A stretch of 64,000 bases of DNA from Polyangiaceae bacterium (GTDB lineage Bacteria; Myxococcota_A; Polyangia; Polyangiales; Polyangiaceae). Numbering within the stretch: the first letter of the stretch is position 1; the number at the start of each line of letters is the position of its first letter. This document shows, piece after piece, positions 17,101 through 25,376 of the stretch. The translations under genes were made by a program, and so were the position numbers. Under the pieces are notes generated by a model. It was not told where the DNA came from and ran no database searches. It worked only from the letters and a program-made list of their open reading frames with translations. The DNA lies in assembly GCA_020633235.1 (NCBI GenBank), contig JACKEA010000002.1, positions 558,001-622,000 of the forward strand. Direction: 5' to 3'.

Positions 17101-19802
17101 GGCTTGCTCACGGAGTGCACCCGCCCGCCGCCGGCGTCCTGTCGAGCGACCGTCCAACGACGCCGCACCAGATCCACGTGGACCTTCTTGCCTGCGACGC
17201 GACCACCCTTGGGCGTGAGGGCCACGATGGAGGCCTTCACGTTCCCGGGGGCGTCCACGAAGTAATCCGGGAGGTCCTGCACGCCGAGGTAGAAGCTCGC
17301 AGGATGCACCAGCGCCGCGGTGCTGCCCGCCACCGTCTGCCGCGACACGTCCGTCACCTCGGCGTCCACGGTGACGATCTCGGTGTTTCGTTGTCCGGGC
17401 ATCGCGAGATCCGCGGCCAGAGACAGCGTGCCCTTTTCGTCCAGGGTGCCGCGCTTGTCCTCCAGCATGGCGGAGCTCATGCTCTCGTCGTCGAGGTCCG
17501 CGTAGTAGACGTCGTCCCGGGTCGAGTAGCCCTCGCTGTCCGCGGGTGAGAACCAGGTCGAAGCCCGGGTGACGGTGGCCCGGGCGGCGGCCTTGGCCAT
17601 CGGGGCTCCGAACAGGTAGTCGCCGTGCACCGTCCACTTCGCGCTCTGTCCGCGCACGTACTCCGGCCGATCGCTGTCGACGCCCACCTTGAACTCCACC
17701 GGGCGGTACTCCTGGACCTCGAAGTATTGGCCCATGGCCTGCTCCCCCAGCCCTTCCACTCGCAGCTGGTAGCTGCCCAGGGCGCCGCTCTTGGGCACCC
17801 GCACCTTGGCATCGAAGGTGCCGAAGCGGCTGGTCGTCAGCGCCTGCTTGCCCAGCGACTCACCGTCCGGGCTCTGCAGCGTGAGGGTCAGCCTCTTGCC
17901 GCTCGGGATGCCGTTGCCGGTCGCCGTTTCCATGCGAACGATGCCCTTCACCATCACCTGGTCGCCGGGGCGATAGATGCCCCGCTCGGTGAAGATCAGA
18001 CCCAGGGCTCGCTCATCGCCGGAGAGATCCGTGGGCACGTCCAGGCGCCAGGGCGACAGGTAGTCGGACGCCATGCGATAGGCCCAATCGTCGCCGCTCT
18101 TGGCCACCAGCAGGGCGTCGCGATCCCCCGAGTCGTAGAAGCGAGGCGACAGCACGCTCTCGGGGATCTGCGCGATGCCGAGGTCGTCCGCCATCACCGT
18201 GGCGTCGGGCTTGCCGCGCCGAAGGACGCGCACCTCCGCCTTCGGCACCGGTGCTCCATTGGAGAGCCGCGTGACCCAGACCACGGACCCGTGGCGCGAG
18301 AGCTTCGCCGTGAGAGCGAGATCCGTCACCTGCACGACACGAACTTCGTGCTCCACCCGGGTTCGCTTCGTGTCCTTGCGCTGCTGGTAGCGCACGCCGA
18401 TGGCCACGGCGCCCCGGTGCGTGGAGCCCAAGAGCTTGCCCGTGTCCACGGGTCGCGACACGAGACGATTCGTCGCCCCCTGTGGCTGGACCGTCCGTAC
18501 GCCCGACTTCGCCAGGGCGTCGAACTGCTTCTCGGAGCTGGAGAGCGTACCGAGCTCCAACACCTCTTTGGGCGTCACGGCCCGCGAGACCAGCTCGTAG
18601 CTCTTGACGTTCACCGAGCCGACGGTGATCGGCCGCATCAATTTGGGCTCGAGCACGTCGCCCTCTACGCCGACCTCCACCGTGGGCCACAGGTCGTCGA
18701 TGCGCTCCGTTTGGCTGAACGGCTTCGCCATGCGCTGGCCGTGATTGTCCACGATGGTCGGCGCGACGCTGATGGTGTAGCTCCGCCCCGGCTTGAAGGG
18801 GCCGACGAGATCCACGTAGGAGGTGAGGTCGTCGTCTTCGCGCCAGGAGTCCCAGCGCAGCGGCACCGGCGGCGACACGCGGATGGCCGCGCGAAGGCTC
18901 TTGATCTTGACCGGATTCGACAGGCTGAGACCGATGGATCCGCCTGGGGCGCAGTCCTTGTGGGGCGTGTCGCGATCGCACGACAGTCTGTCCACCACCA
19001 GGGGCCCATAGGTGTGAAAGCGGAGCTGGTAGGCGTTGTCCGCGGATAGCGGCCCTTCCTGACTGGTGAGCCCCTTTTCGATCTCGACGCGTATCTCGCT
19101 GTGGATCGGCAACGGCGACGTGGGCACGAGCTCGAGGAGCTTGGTCTTCTGAGGGTCCTTGTGGCGCACGGAGAAAGCGATGGGCGCCGACTGCACGCCA
19201 CGCACCGCGGACACGTGCGTCACACGACGGAGCGCTTCGGGATCGATCGGCTGGTTGAAGCGAAGCTCCACCGTGGTCTTGGGCTCGAGCCCGTTGGCGC
19301 CATCCCAAGGCGAAGAGCGCACGACGCGAGGTCGCGGCGTGGTGAAGGCGAAGCGATACGGCTTGCCCAGCGGCGAACCGTCCAGCGCCTTCGTGGAGCC
19401 GGGCACCTCCACGGAGATGCGCGTCGCCCCCGGCAAGTGGCCCCCGGCCGCCACGAACACCAAGGCGCGCGTCCCGACCCATTGCCAGCGTCCGGGCACG
19501 TCCGGCGTGAGCTTCACCGGCGGCGGCGCTTCGTCGCCGGCCAGGGACAGCTCCCGCAGCGCTCGGCTGAACACGAGGCTGATCTCGCTGCCCGCCGACG
19601 CCTCCCCTTCGGGCCCTGAATACACCACACGAAATGGTCCGTCGCTCTTGCCTCGGGCGTCCTCCGCGCCCAGCCCCAAGGTGCCCTGGGGCGAGACCGC
19701 CGGCATGGTGCTGCCTCCACGAATGCAGGCGGACAGCGCGCCGAGCAGTACCAACGCGACCCATCGCAGACGTGCTCGCGGATTTCCTCGGGTTCGACTC
19801 AA
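14109..19802 (-). CDS. Bacterial alpha-2-macroglobulin lipoprotein (YfhM-like)
   Basis: 1897 aa from TTG 19802, chosen because a GGAGG lies 6 nt upstream and because it places a lipoprotein signal (WVALVLLGALSAC) right at the N-terminus. The lipobox is LSAC. A chain of macroglobulin (MG) beta-sandwich domains follows. The thioester motif GCTEQ (in EYPYGCTEQLSSR, about residue 1405) is present, so the internal thioester that traps proteases covalently should form. The C-terminal thioester and receptor-like domains follow. Bacterial members are periplasmic protease traps thought to guard the cell wall when it is breached, working with PBP1C, whose gene overlaps this one. It is longer than the 1653-aa E. 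coli YfhM, with a longer N-terminal Pro/Gly-rich section. Confidence 0.93.
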   Translation of the reverse strand: MSRTRGNPRARLRWVALVLLGALSACIRGGSTMPAVSPQGTLGLGAEDARGKSDGPFRVVYSGPEGEASAGSEISLVFSRALRELSLAGDEAPPPVKLTPDVPGRWQWVGTRALVFVAAGGHLPGATRISVEVPGSTKALDGSPLGKPYRFAFTTPRPRVVRSSPWDGANGLEPKTTVELRFNQPIDPEALRRVTHVSAVRGVQSAPIAFSVRHKDPQKTKLLELVPTSPLPIHSEIRVEIEKGLTSQEGPLSADNAYQLRFHTYGPLVVDRLSCDRDTPHKDCAPGGSIGLSLSNPVKIKSLRAAIRVSPPVPLRWDSWREDDDLTSYVDLVGPFKPGRSYTISVAPTIVDNHGQRMAKPFSQTERIDDLWPTVEVGVEGDVLEPKLMRPITVGSVNVKSYELVSRAVTPKEVLELGTLSSSEKQFDALAKSGVRTVQPQGATNRLVSRPVDTGKLLGSTHRGAVAIGVRYQQRKDTKRTRVEHEVRVVQVTDLALTAKLSRHGSVVWVTRLSNGAPVPKAEVRVLRRGKPDATVMADDLGIAQIPESVLSPRFYDSGDRDALLVAKSGDDWAYRMASDYLSPWRLDVPTDLSGDERALGLIFTERGIYRPGDQVMVKGIVRMETATGNGIPSGKRLTLTLQSPDGESLGKQALTTSRFGTFDAKVRVPKSGALGSYQLRVEGLGEQAMGQYFEVQEYRPVEFKVGVDSDRPEYVRGQSAKWTVHGDYLFGAPMAKAAARATVTRASTWFSPADSEGYSTRDDVYYADLDDESMSSAMLEDKRGTLDEKGTLSLAADLAMPGQRNTEIVTVDAEVTDVSRQTVAGSTAALVHPASFYLGVQDLPDYFVDAPGNVKASIVALTPKGGRVAGKKVHVDLVRRRWTVARQDAGGGRVHSVSKPVDTVMGGCDVVTGQKPVACSIAVPEGGYFFLHAKGKDERGNPVSASQSFFGIGAGGASWRDDDRRKLELALNKKEYHVGDQARVLVKNPFPNADALVTVERAGVYHTKRVKLSGPTPTVTVPVTDELRPNAFVSVHLVRGRTGGAPARGKADVGAPDFRVGYAELSIDPEARRLTVDVTPDKTELRPGQTVNVGVRVRDAAGKPKSAEVTLYAVDEGVLSLIGYKTPDPLPVFTAPRPLQVATVESRDSLAKLGLGELGSALGLDKGLDGGDGGEGSSVRRDFRQSAYFNPKLVTGTDGTARVSFKIPESLTTYRLMAVATSTDDRYGFGDSRVVTSKKLMARPALPRFVRTGDAFEAGVVVSAKHFGPAEVTVNANVTGLELGGPGSQTIQLERDESREVRFPMRAKTSGDAKLSFMVSGGGQRDAVEVRRSVSVPTVMESVALYGKTDKAAGEKLGDLRAMRTDVGDLTLTVASSALVGLEGGVDQLVEYPYGCTEQLSSRLMPLLPLRDLAKDFSIPLPKNVDGVVEKTVAELVARQKGDGGFGMWPDSPESSPWISAYALWTLHQAKGRGAVVPPRVLERGTSYVRSYLARLRDDPLYLSTAAFVVDVLAETGAPDVGYMGRLFERRKELPMFAQALLLHALSISKQKAELIDPLVRELEGSLFIEANAAYVKENLGDEYAVLMDSPARSSALVLRALVAARPSHPLAAELARGLLLSRRGGTWRSTQETAFALLALDAYRKAQEKVVPDYDAKVWLSGKELLSTTMKGRSVFAERQVIGAGKVAGSGGGLLVFQKEGAGTLFYEARLRYARRTLPARPLDRGFYIQKTLRPVSPEGLPDAMSTIPEVGATRFPAGSLVLADLVIVTPTPRQYVVVEDPLPAGLEAVNSQLSTTAAWLNVPGSESSEQCWECDEQDDELAHGTAFLDSWYRRELRDDRVLFFVDHMPAGMYHYRYLARATTPGRFVLPPAKAEEMYTPEVFGRTGALSVEVK

Positions 19803-19808
19803 GACAGA

Positions 19809-19813
19809 CCTCC
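19809..19813 (-). promoter_or_regulatory. Ribosome binding site deciding a TTG start
   Basis: GGAGG on the minus strand, 6 nt before TTG 19802. Upstream in-frame starts lack such a site and would put up to 131 residues before the lipoprotein signal, so this site fixes the alpha-2-macroglobulin start. Confidence 0.7.
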
Positions 19814-19950
19814 GCGCGGCAGTCAGCAATGGCCGTGCCGCGAGCGCAACACGCTGTATTTCGAGCGATGATCGCTGCTGTGTGGGCCGCTTGCCGCGCC
19901 CTGCGGGCCTCCGGCCACAACGGTCGGCCTGTGCTATTCCACCCGACGGC

Positions 19951-20664
19951 ATGCGCCCGCTCCGGATCTGGCTGTTCGCGCTGACCCTGACGGGGTCAGC
20001 CCTCGCCCAGCCGAGCGCGCGCTTCGACGACGTGCCCGCCACCCCTCCGCCGCCCAAGCAGCTCCCGAAGCCACCGGCGCACCACGAGTCGTGGGCCACC
20101 TCCGCCGCGCGCGAGCTCACCTCCCGCGCCGAGGCCCGCTGGCGGGTGGGCGACACGGGCAACGCCCTGCGCCTGTACACCGAAGCCGTGCGCATGGATC
20201 CCGGCTTCGGCCCGGCGTACTTGGGCCTGGGTACGCTACGAGAGGCCGTCGGCGATCTGAACGAAGCGCTCCGCGTCTACACCTTGGCCACGCGCGTGCG
20301 GGACGGCCGCGCGCTGGCCTTCGAACGGCGCGCGCTGCTCGAGAAGAAGCTCAACAACGAGCGGCAGGCCTTCGACGACCTGCAGGTCGCGGTCGATCTC
20401 GCCCCCGACGACATCTCCCGTCGCGAGCGGCTCGGTCGTTGGTACGTGGAGGGCCGAGCCTGGGGCGCCGCGCTGGCCGTGTGGCGCGGCGTGGTGGCCG
20501 AGCTCGAGAAGCGCTCCGACGCCGGCGCGGAGCTCGCCCGCGCTCGCGTGCAGGTGCGCGCTCTCACGCTGCTGGCTGCGGACGTGGACCCCGTCACGGG
20601 TCCCGGCTCGCGGGAGAGCTGGGTCCGCGCGAGCCTGTCGTCCATCGCCCAGCGCAGCTTCTGA
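19951..20664 (+). CDS. Exported TPR protein
   Basis: 237 aa from ATG 19951. Residues 1-20 are a cleavable signal peptide (IWLFALTLTGSALA then QP). After a Pro-rich linker come three to four tetratricopeptide repeats (about residues 55-170), including GNALRLYTEAVRMDPGFGPA, GDLNEALRVYTLATRV and a third on NERQAFDDLQVAVDLAPDD. Likely a periplasmic adaptor for protein contacts. It is divergent from the alpha-2-macroglobulin/pbpC pair across a 148-bp gap, but nothing in its sequence ties it to that pair. Specific role unknown. Confidence 0.8.
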   Translation: MRPLRIWLFALTLTGSALAQPSARFDDVPATPPPPKQLPKPPAHHESWATSAARELTSRAEARWRVGDTGNALRLYTEAVRMDPGFGPAYLGLGTLREAVGDLNEALRVYTLATRVRDGRALAFERRALLEKKLNNERQAFDDLQVAVDLAPDDISRRERLGRWYVEGRAWGAALAVWRGVVAELEKRSDAGAELARARVQVRALTLLAADVDPVTGPGSRESWVRASLSSIAQRSF

Positions 20665-20677
20665 TCTTTTCGTTTGG

Positions 20678-20700
20678 ATGTTGGTGCGGCGCGATGCCCG
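20678..20700. repeat. Dispersed intergenic element, copy 2
   Basis: ATGTTGGTGCGGCGCGATGC sits 14 nt after one stop and 10 nt before the stop of the convergent gene. It matches the copy at 63800 over 21 of the first 21 bases after the initial A/T, which is far more than chance for non-coding DNA. Confidence 0.6.
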
Positions 20701-20709
20701 TCGCGCACG

Positions 20710-21117
20710 TCACTCCAAGTGCGTCTCGGCCACGGCGCGCACGTCCTTTGGCATCTCGGTGCTCTTCACTTGCGTCAGGTCCGTGCTCACCACGGTGTGC
20801 CGCACCTCCGCGGCCAGCACGCCGTCGCTCTCGCGAAGAAAGCGATAGCGGAGCTCCAGGCTGCGATTGCCGAGGCGCGCCACGGAAGCCTCCACCGCCA
20901 CGGTGTCGCCGAAGCGCACCGGTGCGGAGAACTCGCTCTCCACTCGCACCGCGGGCAGGCCGATACGGCGAACGCCGATGAGCCCCGAGTACCCGCCCTC
21001 CAACGTGGCGAACAGCTGCTCCATGGCTTCGTGGGCCCAGGTCAGGAAGTGCGGAAAGAACACCAGTCCCGCAGCGTCGACCTCATGAAAATGCACCTGC
21101 CGGCGGTACGTGATCAT
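20710..21117 (-). CDS. YbgC-like acyl-CoA thioesterase (4HBT hot-dog fold)
   Basis: 135 aa, a typical length for single-domain hot-dog thioesterases. The active-site region HFHEVDAAGLVFFPHFLTW contains the conserved Asp followed by G-x-V-x-F-x-x-F, with E-A-M after it. The family hydrolyses acyl-CoA or 4-hydroxybenzoyl-CoA thioesters in the cytoplasm. In proteobacteria YbgC is often linked to tol-pal; no tol-pal genes are seen here, so the substrate is open. It starts at ATG 21117, divergent from the vWA lipoprotein. Confidence 0.88.
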   Translation of the reverse strand: MITYRRQVHFHEVDAAGLVFFPHFLTWAHEAMEQLFATLEGGYSGLIGVRRIGLPAVRVESEFSAPVRFGDTVAVEASVARLGNRSLELRYRFLRESDGVLAAEVRHTVVSTDLTQVKSTEMPKDVRAVAETHLE

Positions 21118-21222
21118 CGCGCGGATCCTACCTGAGTCTGCGACCTGAACCCACACGGCAGCACACGCGTCGGGCTCGCGCAGCGCTTGCGCAAAGTTCC
21201 GTTTTGCTCGACACTTTCCACC

Positions 21223-22509
21223 ATGCGCAGAGCTTTGTTGAGTGTGGCTTGCTTGGCTATCGCGGGATCGTTCTTCTACGGCTGCGGATCGTCGGGCAGC
21301 AGCGGGGGCGGCGGCGGCTCGAGCGCGGGCGGGGGCGCCGCGGGGGCGAACACCGGCGGCAGCGGCAACGCTTCCGGCAGCGGCGGCGCGTCCGGCGGCA
21401 ACACCGGCGGCGCGGGGAACGCCGCGGGAGCCGGCGGCAGCGGCAACTCCGCGGGCACCGGGGGCGGGACCGGCGGCATCGAGGATGCCGGCATTCCGGA
21501 CGTCACCTTCACCTACGACGGCCCCGTCGGCAGCGATGGCGGAGTGACGCAAGACTCGGCCTGCGCGGCCACCACGGCGCAAGCGGAACCGGTGGCCCTC
21601 GACATGTACATCATGCTCGACCAATCCGGCAGCATGGCGCCCGACTGCAACATCGGCGACACCACGGCGTCGAAGTGGTGCTACGCGATCAACGCGCTGA
21701 ACGGCTTCTTCAACGCGCCGAGCTCCGTCGGCATGGGCGTCGCGCTGCAGTACTTCCCCATCACGGGGTATTCCTGCTCCACCAACGGCGGCACCTGCGC
21801 GACCCCGGCGGTGCCGCTCTCGATCCTTCCGAACAACATCACGGCGTTCCAGAACAGCCTCAACGCCCAGCCCGCCAGCGGCAGCAATACGCCCACGGAA
21901 GCAGGCATTCGCGGTCTCGTCGACTACACCGGCAAGAACGTGCAACCCGGTCGCGTGATGATCGGCGTGCTGATCACGGACGGCGCGCCCAACGGCTGCA
22001 ACAGCGGCGCCGCGTACCTCGGCGGCTTGGTCCAAGCCCACTACAACGCCACCGGCATCCGCACCTTCGTGATCGGCATGACCGGCGCGACGTTCTCCAC
22101 CCTGGAAACCATCGCCACCGCCGGCGGTGCCCAGGCCCACACGAACTACTGCAGCGGGGCCGGGCCCTGCCACTACTACAACGTGGGCAACGGCGATCCG
22201 CTGGCCTTCATCGCTGCGCTTCAGGCCATTCAGCAGTCCGCCATCGGCTGTCAGTACAACGTGCCCAAGGCCGAAGGCGGCGTGGTGGATCCGGACAAGG
22301 TCAACGTGCAGTACACGCCGGGCGGTGGCGGCGCGCCGCAGCCCATCACCAAGGTCTCGGATCAGGGTCAGTGCGGTCCGAGCGGCGGCTGGTACTACGA
22401 CAACAACCTTTCGCCCACGACCATCAACCTGTGTGCCTCCACCTGCACCGCGGTGCAGAGCGACTCGCAGGCGAAGATCGACATCCTGCTCGGCTGCCTC
22501 GGCTCCTGA
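21223..22509 (+). CDS. vWA-domain lipoprotein with Gly/Ser-rich linker
   Basis: 428 aa from ATG 21223. An earlier in-frame start at 21187 would put 12 residues ahead of the signal. The signal peptide ends in FFYGC (lipobox), followed by about 65 residues of Gly/Ser/Ala/Asn linker. A von Willebrand factor A domain (about 120-350) has the MIDAS motif DQSGSM in MYIMLDQSGSMAPDC and the later LITDGAPNGC, so metal-dependent ligand binding is expected. Several cysteines could form disulfides. Anchored vWA proteins with such linkers are numerous in myxobacteria and are presumed surface adhesins or sensors. No partner genes are visible. Confidence 0.85.
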   Translation: MRRALLSVACLAIAGSFFYGCGSSGSSGGGGGSSAGGGAAGANTGGSGNASGSGGASGGNTGGAGNAAGAGGSGNSAGTGGGTGGIEDAGIPDVTFTYDGPVGSDGGVTQDSACAATTAQAEPVALDMYIMLDQSGSMAPDCNIGDTTASKWCYAINALNGFFNAPSSVGMGVALQYFPITGYSCSTNGGTCATPAVPLSILPNNITAFQNSLNAQPASGSNTPTEAGIRGLVDYTGKNVQPGRVMIGVLITDGAPNGCNSGAAYLGGLVQAHYNATGIRTFVIGMTGATFSTLETIATAGGAQAHTNYCSGAGPCHYYNVGNGDPLAFIAALQAIQQSAIGCQYNVPKAEGGVVDPDKVNVQYTPGGGGAPQPITKVSDQGQCGPSGGWYYDNNLSPTTINLCASTCTAVQSDSQAKIDILLGCLGS

Positions 22510-22516
22510 GCCGCGG

Positions 22517-23821
22517 CTACTCGGTGCGCCAGCTCGCGCCGGCGTCGTCCGAGAACAACAGCGAGTACGTCTGGCTCGGCTTGGGCGCGCCGCCGTACAG
22601 CAGCACGCGCTGGCCGACCACCAAGAGGCGGTCCGGGATCGGCACGTCCACCCGCACCTCGGAGTGCGCGGCGCGGTCGAAGGCCACGCTGTAGGGCGTC
22701 CAGGTACGGCCGTCGTCCCGCGACGACGTGACCCGCACGACGTCGTGCATGGGTACCGCCACGATGGTCACGCCGTCGAGGCGCGCCACGTCGAGGGGAA
22801 AGCGGGGCCGCGCCGTCGGTCCCCCGAACGTCGGCAGCGGCACGGTGCGGCAGCCGCTGCGGAACTTGCAGATGCGCAGCGCGACCTCGGGGCTCGACTC
22901 CACCTTCAGCGCCGCAGCCACCGCACGGTCGTCACAGCCCACGCCCACGATCTGCGCCTGGGCCTTGGCCAGTGGCGTGTGGCTCGGCGGGCCGTCGGGA
23001 CCCTCGAAGCCGACCATCACGGTCTTGCCGTCGTCGTCGAGAGCGAAGGTGTAGGTGTGCTCACCCTCGGAGCAGCGCCCGGCAAAGCCGGCGGCGCCGC
23101 TCAGCGGCGCGGGGGACCAATTGATTCCGCCGTCCGCGCTCTTGTACACGCTCAGGTTCGCCCCGGCGCCCACGGCCAGCATCAGCGGGCCGCTCTCGGA
23201 CTTCTGCACGGAGCGGTACCAAGCGCGCCACGCCGGTAGTCCGCGTCCGACGTTGGGGCGCGGCAGCTCCACCGGGTGCACCGCCTCGTGTGCACCGAGC
23301 GACGGCCGCACCAGGCGCGTGTAGCCCCCGCGAATGAACGGCCATGCTTCCTTGGCCATCAGCGCCAAGGGGCGCGTCGTCACCCGCAGGTCGTCCAGAG
23401 AGGCTTCGTTTCTTCCGCCTGCGGCGGCGCGATCCGCGGCCGCGCCGCCGTACTCCACGAAGCTCCACGCCGGCGTGCGATGCGCCTGCTCCACCTCGGA
23501 GGACCCGGTGAGCTCCCGCGCCGCCTTGGCGCAGTCGGAGAACGGCCGCTCTGCGGCGGGCGTCGAGATCAGCCGCCGTCGAACCAACACGCGGAACTCG
23601 CTGGGGTTGTCCCGGAGCAGCGAGGGTCCGGTGGGGCCCACCATGCACAGCGCGTAGTCCGCCAGCGCCGTCGCTCGAGAATGCAGCGTCCAGGCAGCGA
23701 TGGCTCGCGGGTAGAGCCAGTAGCCCGTACCGAAGACCAGAGCCACGAGGAGCAGGGTTCGGATGCGAACCGGCGGCTTCGGCAGCTCGCGCGGCTCCAC
23801 TTGGGCAGAGGCGACGGACAT
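22517..23821 (-). CDS. Membrane-anchored Asp-box (BNR/sialidase-like) protein
   Basis: 434 aa from ATG 23821. One membrane anchor lies at about residues 21-45. The C-terminal half carries three Asp-box motifs, S-x-D-x-G-x-x-W: YKSADGGINW, TSSRDDGRTW and FSDDAGASW. These are diagnostic of the beta-propeller seen in sialidases and photosystem assembly factors. No sialidase catalytic arginine triad can be recognised, so enzyme activity should not be assumed. It is convergent with the vWA lipoprotein, 7 nt from its stop. Confidence 0.7.
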   Translation of the reverse strand: MSVASAQVEPRELPKPPVRIRTLLLVALVFGTGYWLYPRAIAAWTLHSRATALADYALCMVGPTGPSLLRDNPSEFRVLVRRRLISTPAAERPFSDCAKAARELTGSSEVEQAHRTPAWSFVEYGGAAADRAAAGGRNEASLDDLRVTTRPLALMAKEAWPFIRGGYTRLVRPSLGAHEAVHPVELPRPNVGRGLPAWRAWYRSVQKSESGPLMLAVGAGANLSVYKSADGGINWSPAPLSGAAGFAGRCSEGEHTYTFALDDDGKTVMVGFEGPDGPPSHTPLAKAQAQIVGVGCDDRAVAAALKVESSPEVALRICKFRSGCRTVPLPTFGGPTARPRFPLDVARLDGVTIVAVPMHDVVRVTSSRDDGRTWTPYSVAFDRAAHSEVRVDVPIPDRLLVVGQRVLLYGGAPKPSQTYSLLFSDDAGASWRTE

Positions 23822-23857
23822 GGGCCCCGACCGTACCGATGTGTCGGTAACTGGCCC
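23822..23857. promoter_or_regulatory. Nested inverted repeat between two minus-strand genes
   Basis: TACCGA-TGTG-TCGGTA (23834-23849) is a perfect hairpin, and outer arms GGGCC and GGCCC flank it. It lies after the stop of the PLP-enzyme gene and touches the start of the Asp-box gene, so it could terminate the former or regulate the latter. There is no U-run. Confidence 0.4.
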
Positions 23858-23862
23858 AGATT

Positions 23863-25041
23863 TCAGCTCGCGAGAGCGGCTTCCAGGTCGGCGAGGAGGT
23901 CGTCCGCGTCCTCGATGCCCACGCTGAGGCGAATCAGCCCGTCCCCGATGCCGGCGGCCCGCCGCACGTCCGCGGGAACGCTGGCAGCGGTGGTGGACGC
24001 CGGATGGGTGATCAGCGAGCGCACGTCCCCCAGGCTCACGGCGTGGCTGATGAGCTGGACTCGGTCCAGGACCCGGCGGCCGGCGTCCACGCCGCCGGTC
24101 AGCTCGAAGGACAACAGGCTGCCGAAGGCGCGCATCTGTCGCCGAGCCACGTCGTGCCCGGGATGGCTCTCGAGCCCCGGGTAGTGCACGCGGGCTACTC
24201 CGGAACGATGGCTCAGCGCGTCGGCGATGCGCGCGGCCGACGCGCAAGCCCGCTCTTGTCGCAAGGCAAAGGTGCTGAGGCCGCGGGCGACCAGAAACGC
24301 GTTGAAGGGAGACAGCACGCTGCCGAAGCTCTTGAGCGTGAGCTCGCGCACCCGGGCCACGCGCTCGGCGCTGCCCACGACCACGCCGCCGATGGCGTCC
24401 CCATGTCCGCCCAGCGCCTTGGTGAGGGAGTGGACGACGAGATCCACTCCCAGCGCCAGCGGCGTCTGGCAGTAGGGCGTCGCGAAGGTGTTGTCCGCCA
24501 CCACCAGCGCGCCGCGCTCGCGGGCGAGAGCGACCACGGCTTCGATGTCGGTGATCGCGAGGTTCGGGTTCGCGGGCGTCTCGACGTACAGCACGCGCGT
24601 CTCGGGACGACACGCGCTGCGGTAGGCCGCCACGCTGGTGGCATCGACGAAGGTCGTCTCGATGCCGAGCTCTGGTAGCCGCTCCCGGAGTAGGCGCGCC
24701 GTCTCGCCATAACAAGCCAAGGGAGCCACCACGTGGTCCCCTGCTTTGGCCAGCGACAGGATCGCGCCGGACACCGCTGCCATCCCGCTGGCAGTGGCAG
24801 CGCCGGCTTCTGCTTCTTCGAGGGCGGCGACGCGCGCCTCGAGCTCACTGACGGTGGGGTTCCCCCAACGGCCGTAGATCAGGTGCTCGTTCTCGCCGCG
24901 AAAGGCGGCGGCAGCGACCTCCGCCGACTCGAAGGCGAAGGCGCTGGAGAGGACCAGCGGACAATCCAGAGCGCCGGACGCGTCACGACGCTCAGACGCA
25001 TGAACGCTGAGCGTCGACAGACCGGGCTTCTTGCGAGCCAC
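23863..25041 (-). CDS. Cys/Met-metabolism PLP-dependent enzyme (trans-sulfuration family)
   Basis: 392 aa, the usual length. Family signatures are clear: YGRWGNPT (phosphate and substrate binding), ASGMAAVSGAI, VADNTFATPYCQTPLALG, the PLP lysine in VVHSLTKALGGHGD, and SLGDVRSLITHPASTTAA near the C-terminus. Members include cystathionine gamma-synthase, cystathionine beta/gamma-lyase, O-acylhomoserine sulfhydrylase and methionine gamma-lyase. I cannot separate these from sequence alone; the tyrosine expected before PLP in some members is replaced in the A-C-Y-G-E-T segment. Its start is only 5 nt after the S21 stop, so the two genes are probably cotranscribed. Confidence 0.92.
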   Translation of the reverse strand: MARKKPGLSTLSVHASERRDASGALDCPLVLSSAFAFESAEVAAAAFRGENEHLIYGRWGNPTVSELEARVAALEEAEAGAATASGMAAVSGAILSLAKAGDHVVAPLACYGETARLLRERLPELGIETTFVDATSVAAYRSACRPETRVLYVETPANPNLAITDIEAVVALARERGALVVADNTFATPYCQTPLALGVDLVVHSLTKALGGHGDAIGGVVVGSAERVARVRELTLKSFGSVLSPFNAFLVARGLSTFALRQERACASAARIADALSHRSGVARVHYPGLESHPGHDVARRQMRAFGSLLSFELTGGVDAGRRVLDRVQLISHAVSLGDVRSLITHPASTTAASVPADVRRAAGIGDGLIRLSVGIEDADDLLADLEAALAS

Positions 25042-25046
25042 TCGGC

Positions 25047-25277
25047 TCAGGGCGCCTGATCGGTCTTTTGGCGCTTGCGGCGGCGACGAGCGGCCTCGCT
25101 CATCTTCTTGCGCCGCTTCACGGACGGCTTCATGTAGTGCCGGCGGCGCTTGAGCTCACGGAGGATGCCCTCCGCCGCCATCTTGCGCTTGAGGTGCTTG
25201 ATGGCCCGCTCGATGCCCTTGTCTCCGACCTGGACCTCGAGAGGCTTACACTGAACTGCTTCGCTGGGATTGCTCAC
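25047..25277 (-). CDS. rpsU: Small ribosomal subunit protein S21
   Basis: 76 aa from GTG 25277; a longer in-frame start exists at 25316 but adds residues not typical of the family. The core KPLEVQVGDKGIERAIKHLK and the basic segment LRELKRRRHYMKPSVKRRKK are characteristic of S21, with a Lys/Arg-rich tail. S21 binds the 30S platform near the anti-Shine-Dalgarno sequence. Here it is separated from the usual dnaG/rpoD neighbours and leads a probable two-gene unit with the PLP enzyme. No good Shine-Dalgarno sequence precedes GTG, so the exact start is uncertain. Confidence 0.88.
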   Translation of the reverse strand: MSNPSEAVQCKPLEVQVGDKGIERAIKHLKRKMAAEGILRELKRRRHYMKPSVKRRKKMSEAARRRRKRQKTDQAP

Positions 25278-25376
25278 GGGGGGGCTGGATATGACAGAGC
25301 AGACCGCGCCTGGCAAGCCCGTTTCTCGGCCCCCGCTTTACAGCGCCCTCGGCCGCCCCCATTGTACCCGCGGCAG

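Noticed and set aside
12421..17549. Long open frames on the plus strand opposite pbpC and alpha-2-macroglobulin (600 and 1165 codons)
   Set aside because: They are antisense shadows caused by high GC. They are Arg/His/Gln-rich, lack domains, and the minus-strand genes carry all catalytic motifs.
21276..21512. Poly-Pro protein on the minus strand
   Set aside because: It is the antisense of the Gly/Ser-rich linker of the vWA lipoprotein.
22517..23821. Sialidase annotation for the Asp-box protein
   Set aside because: Asp boxes are structural. No arginine triad or catalytic Tyr/Glu set is visible, so only a fold-level call is made.
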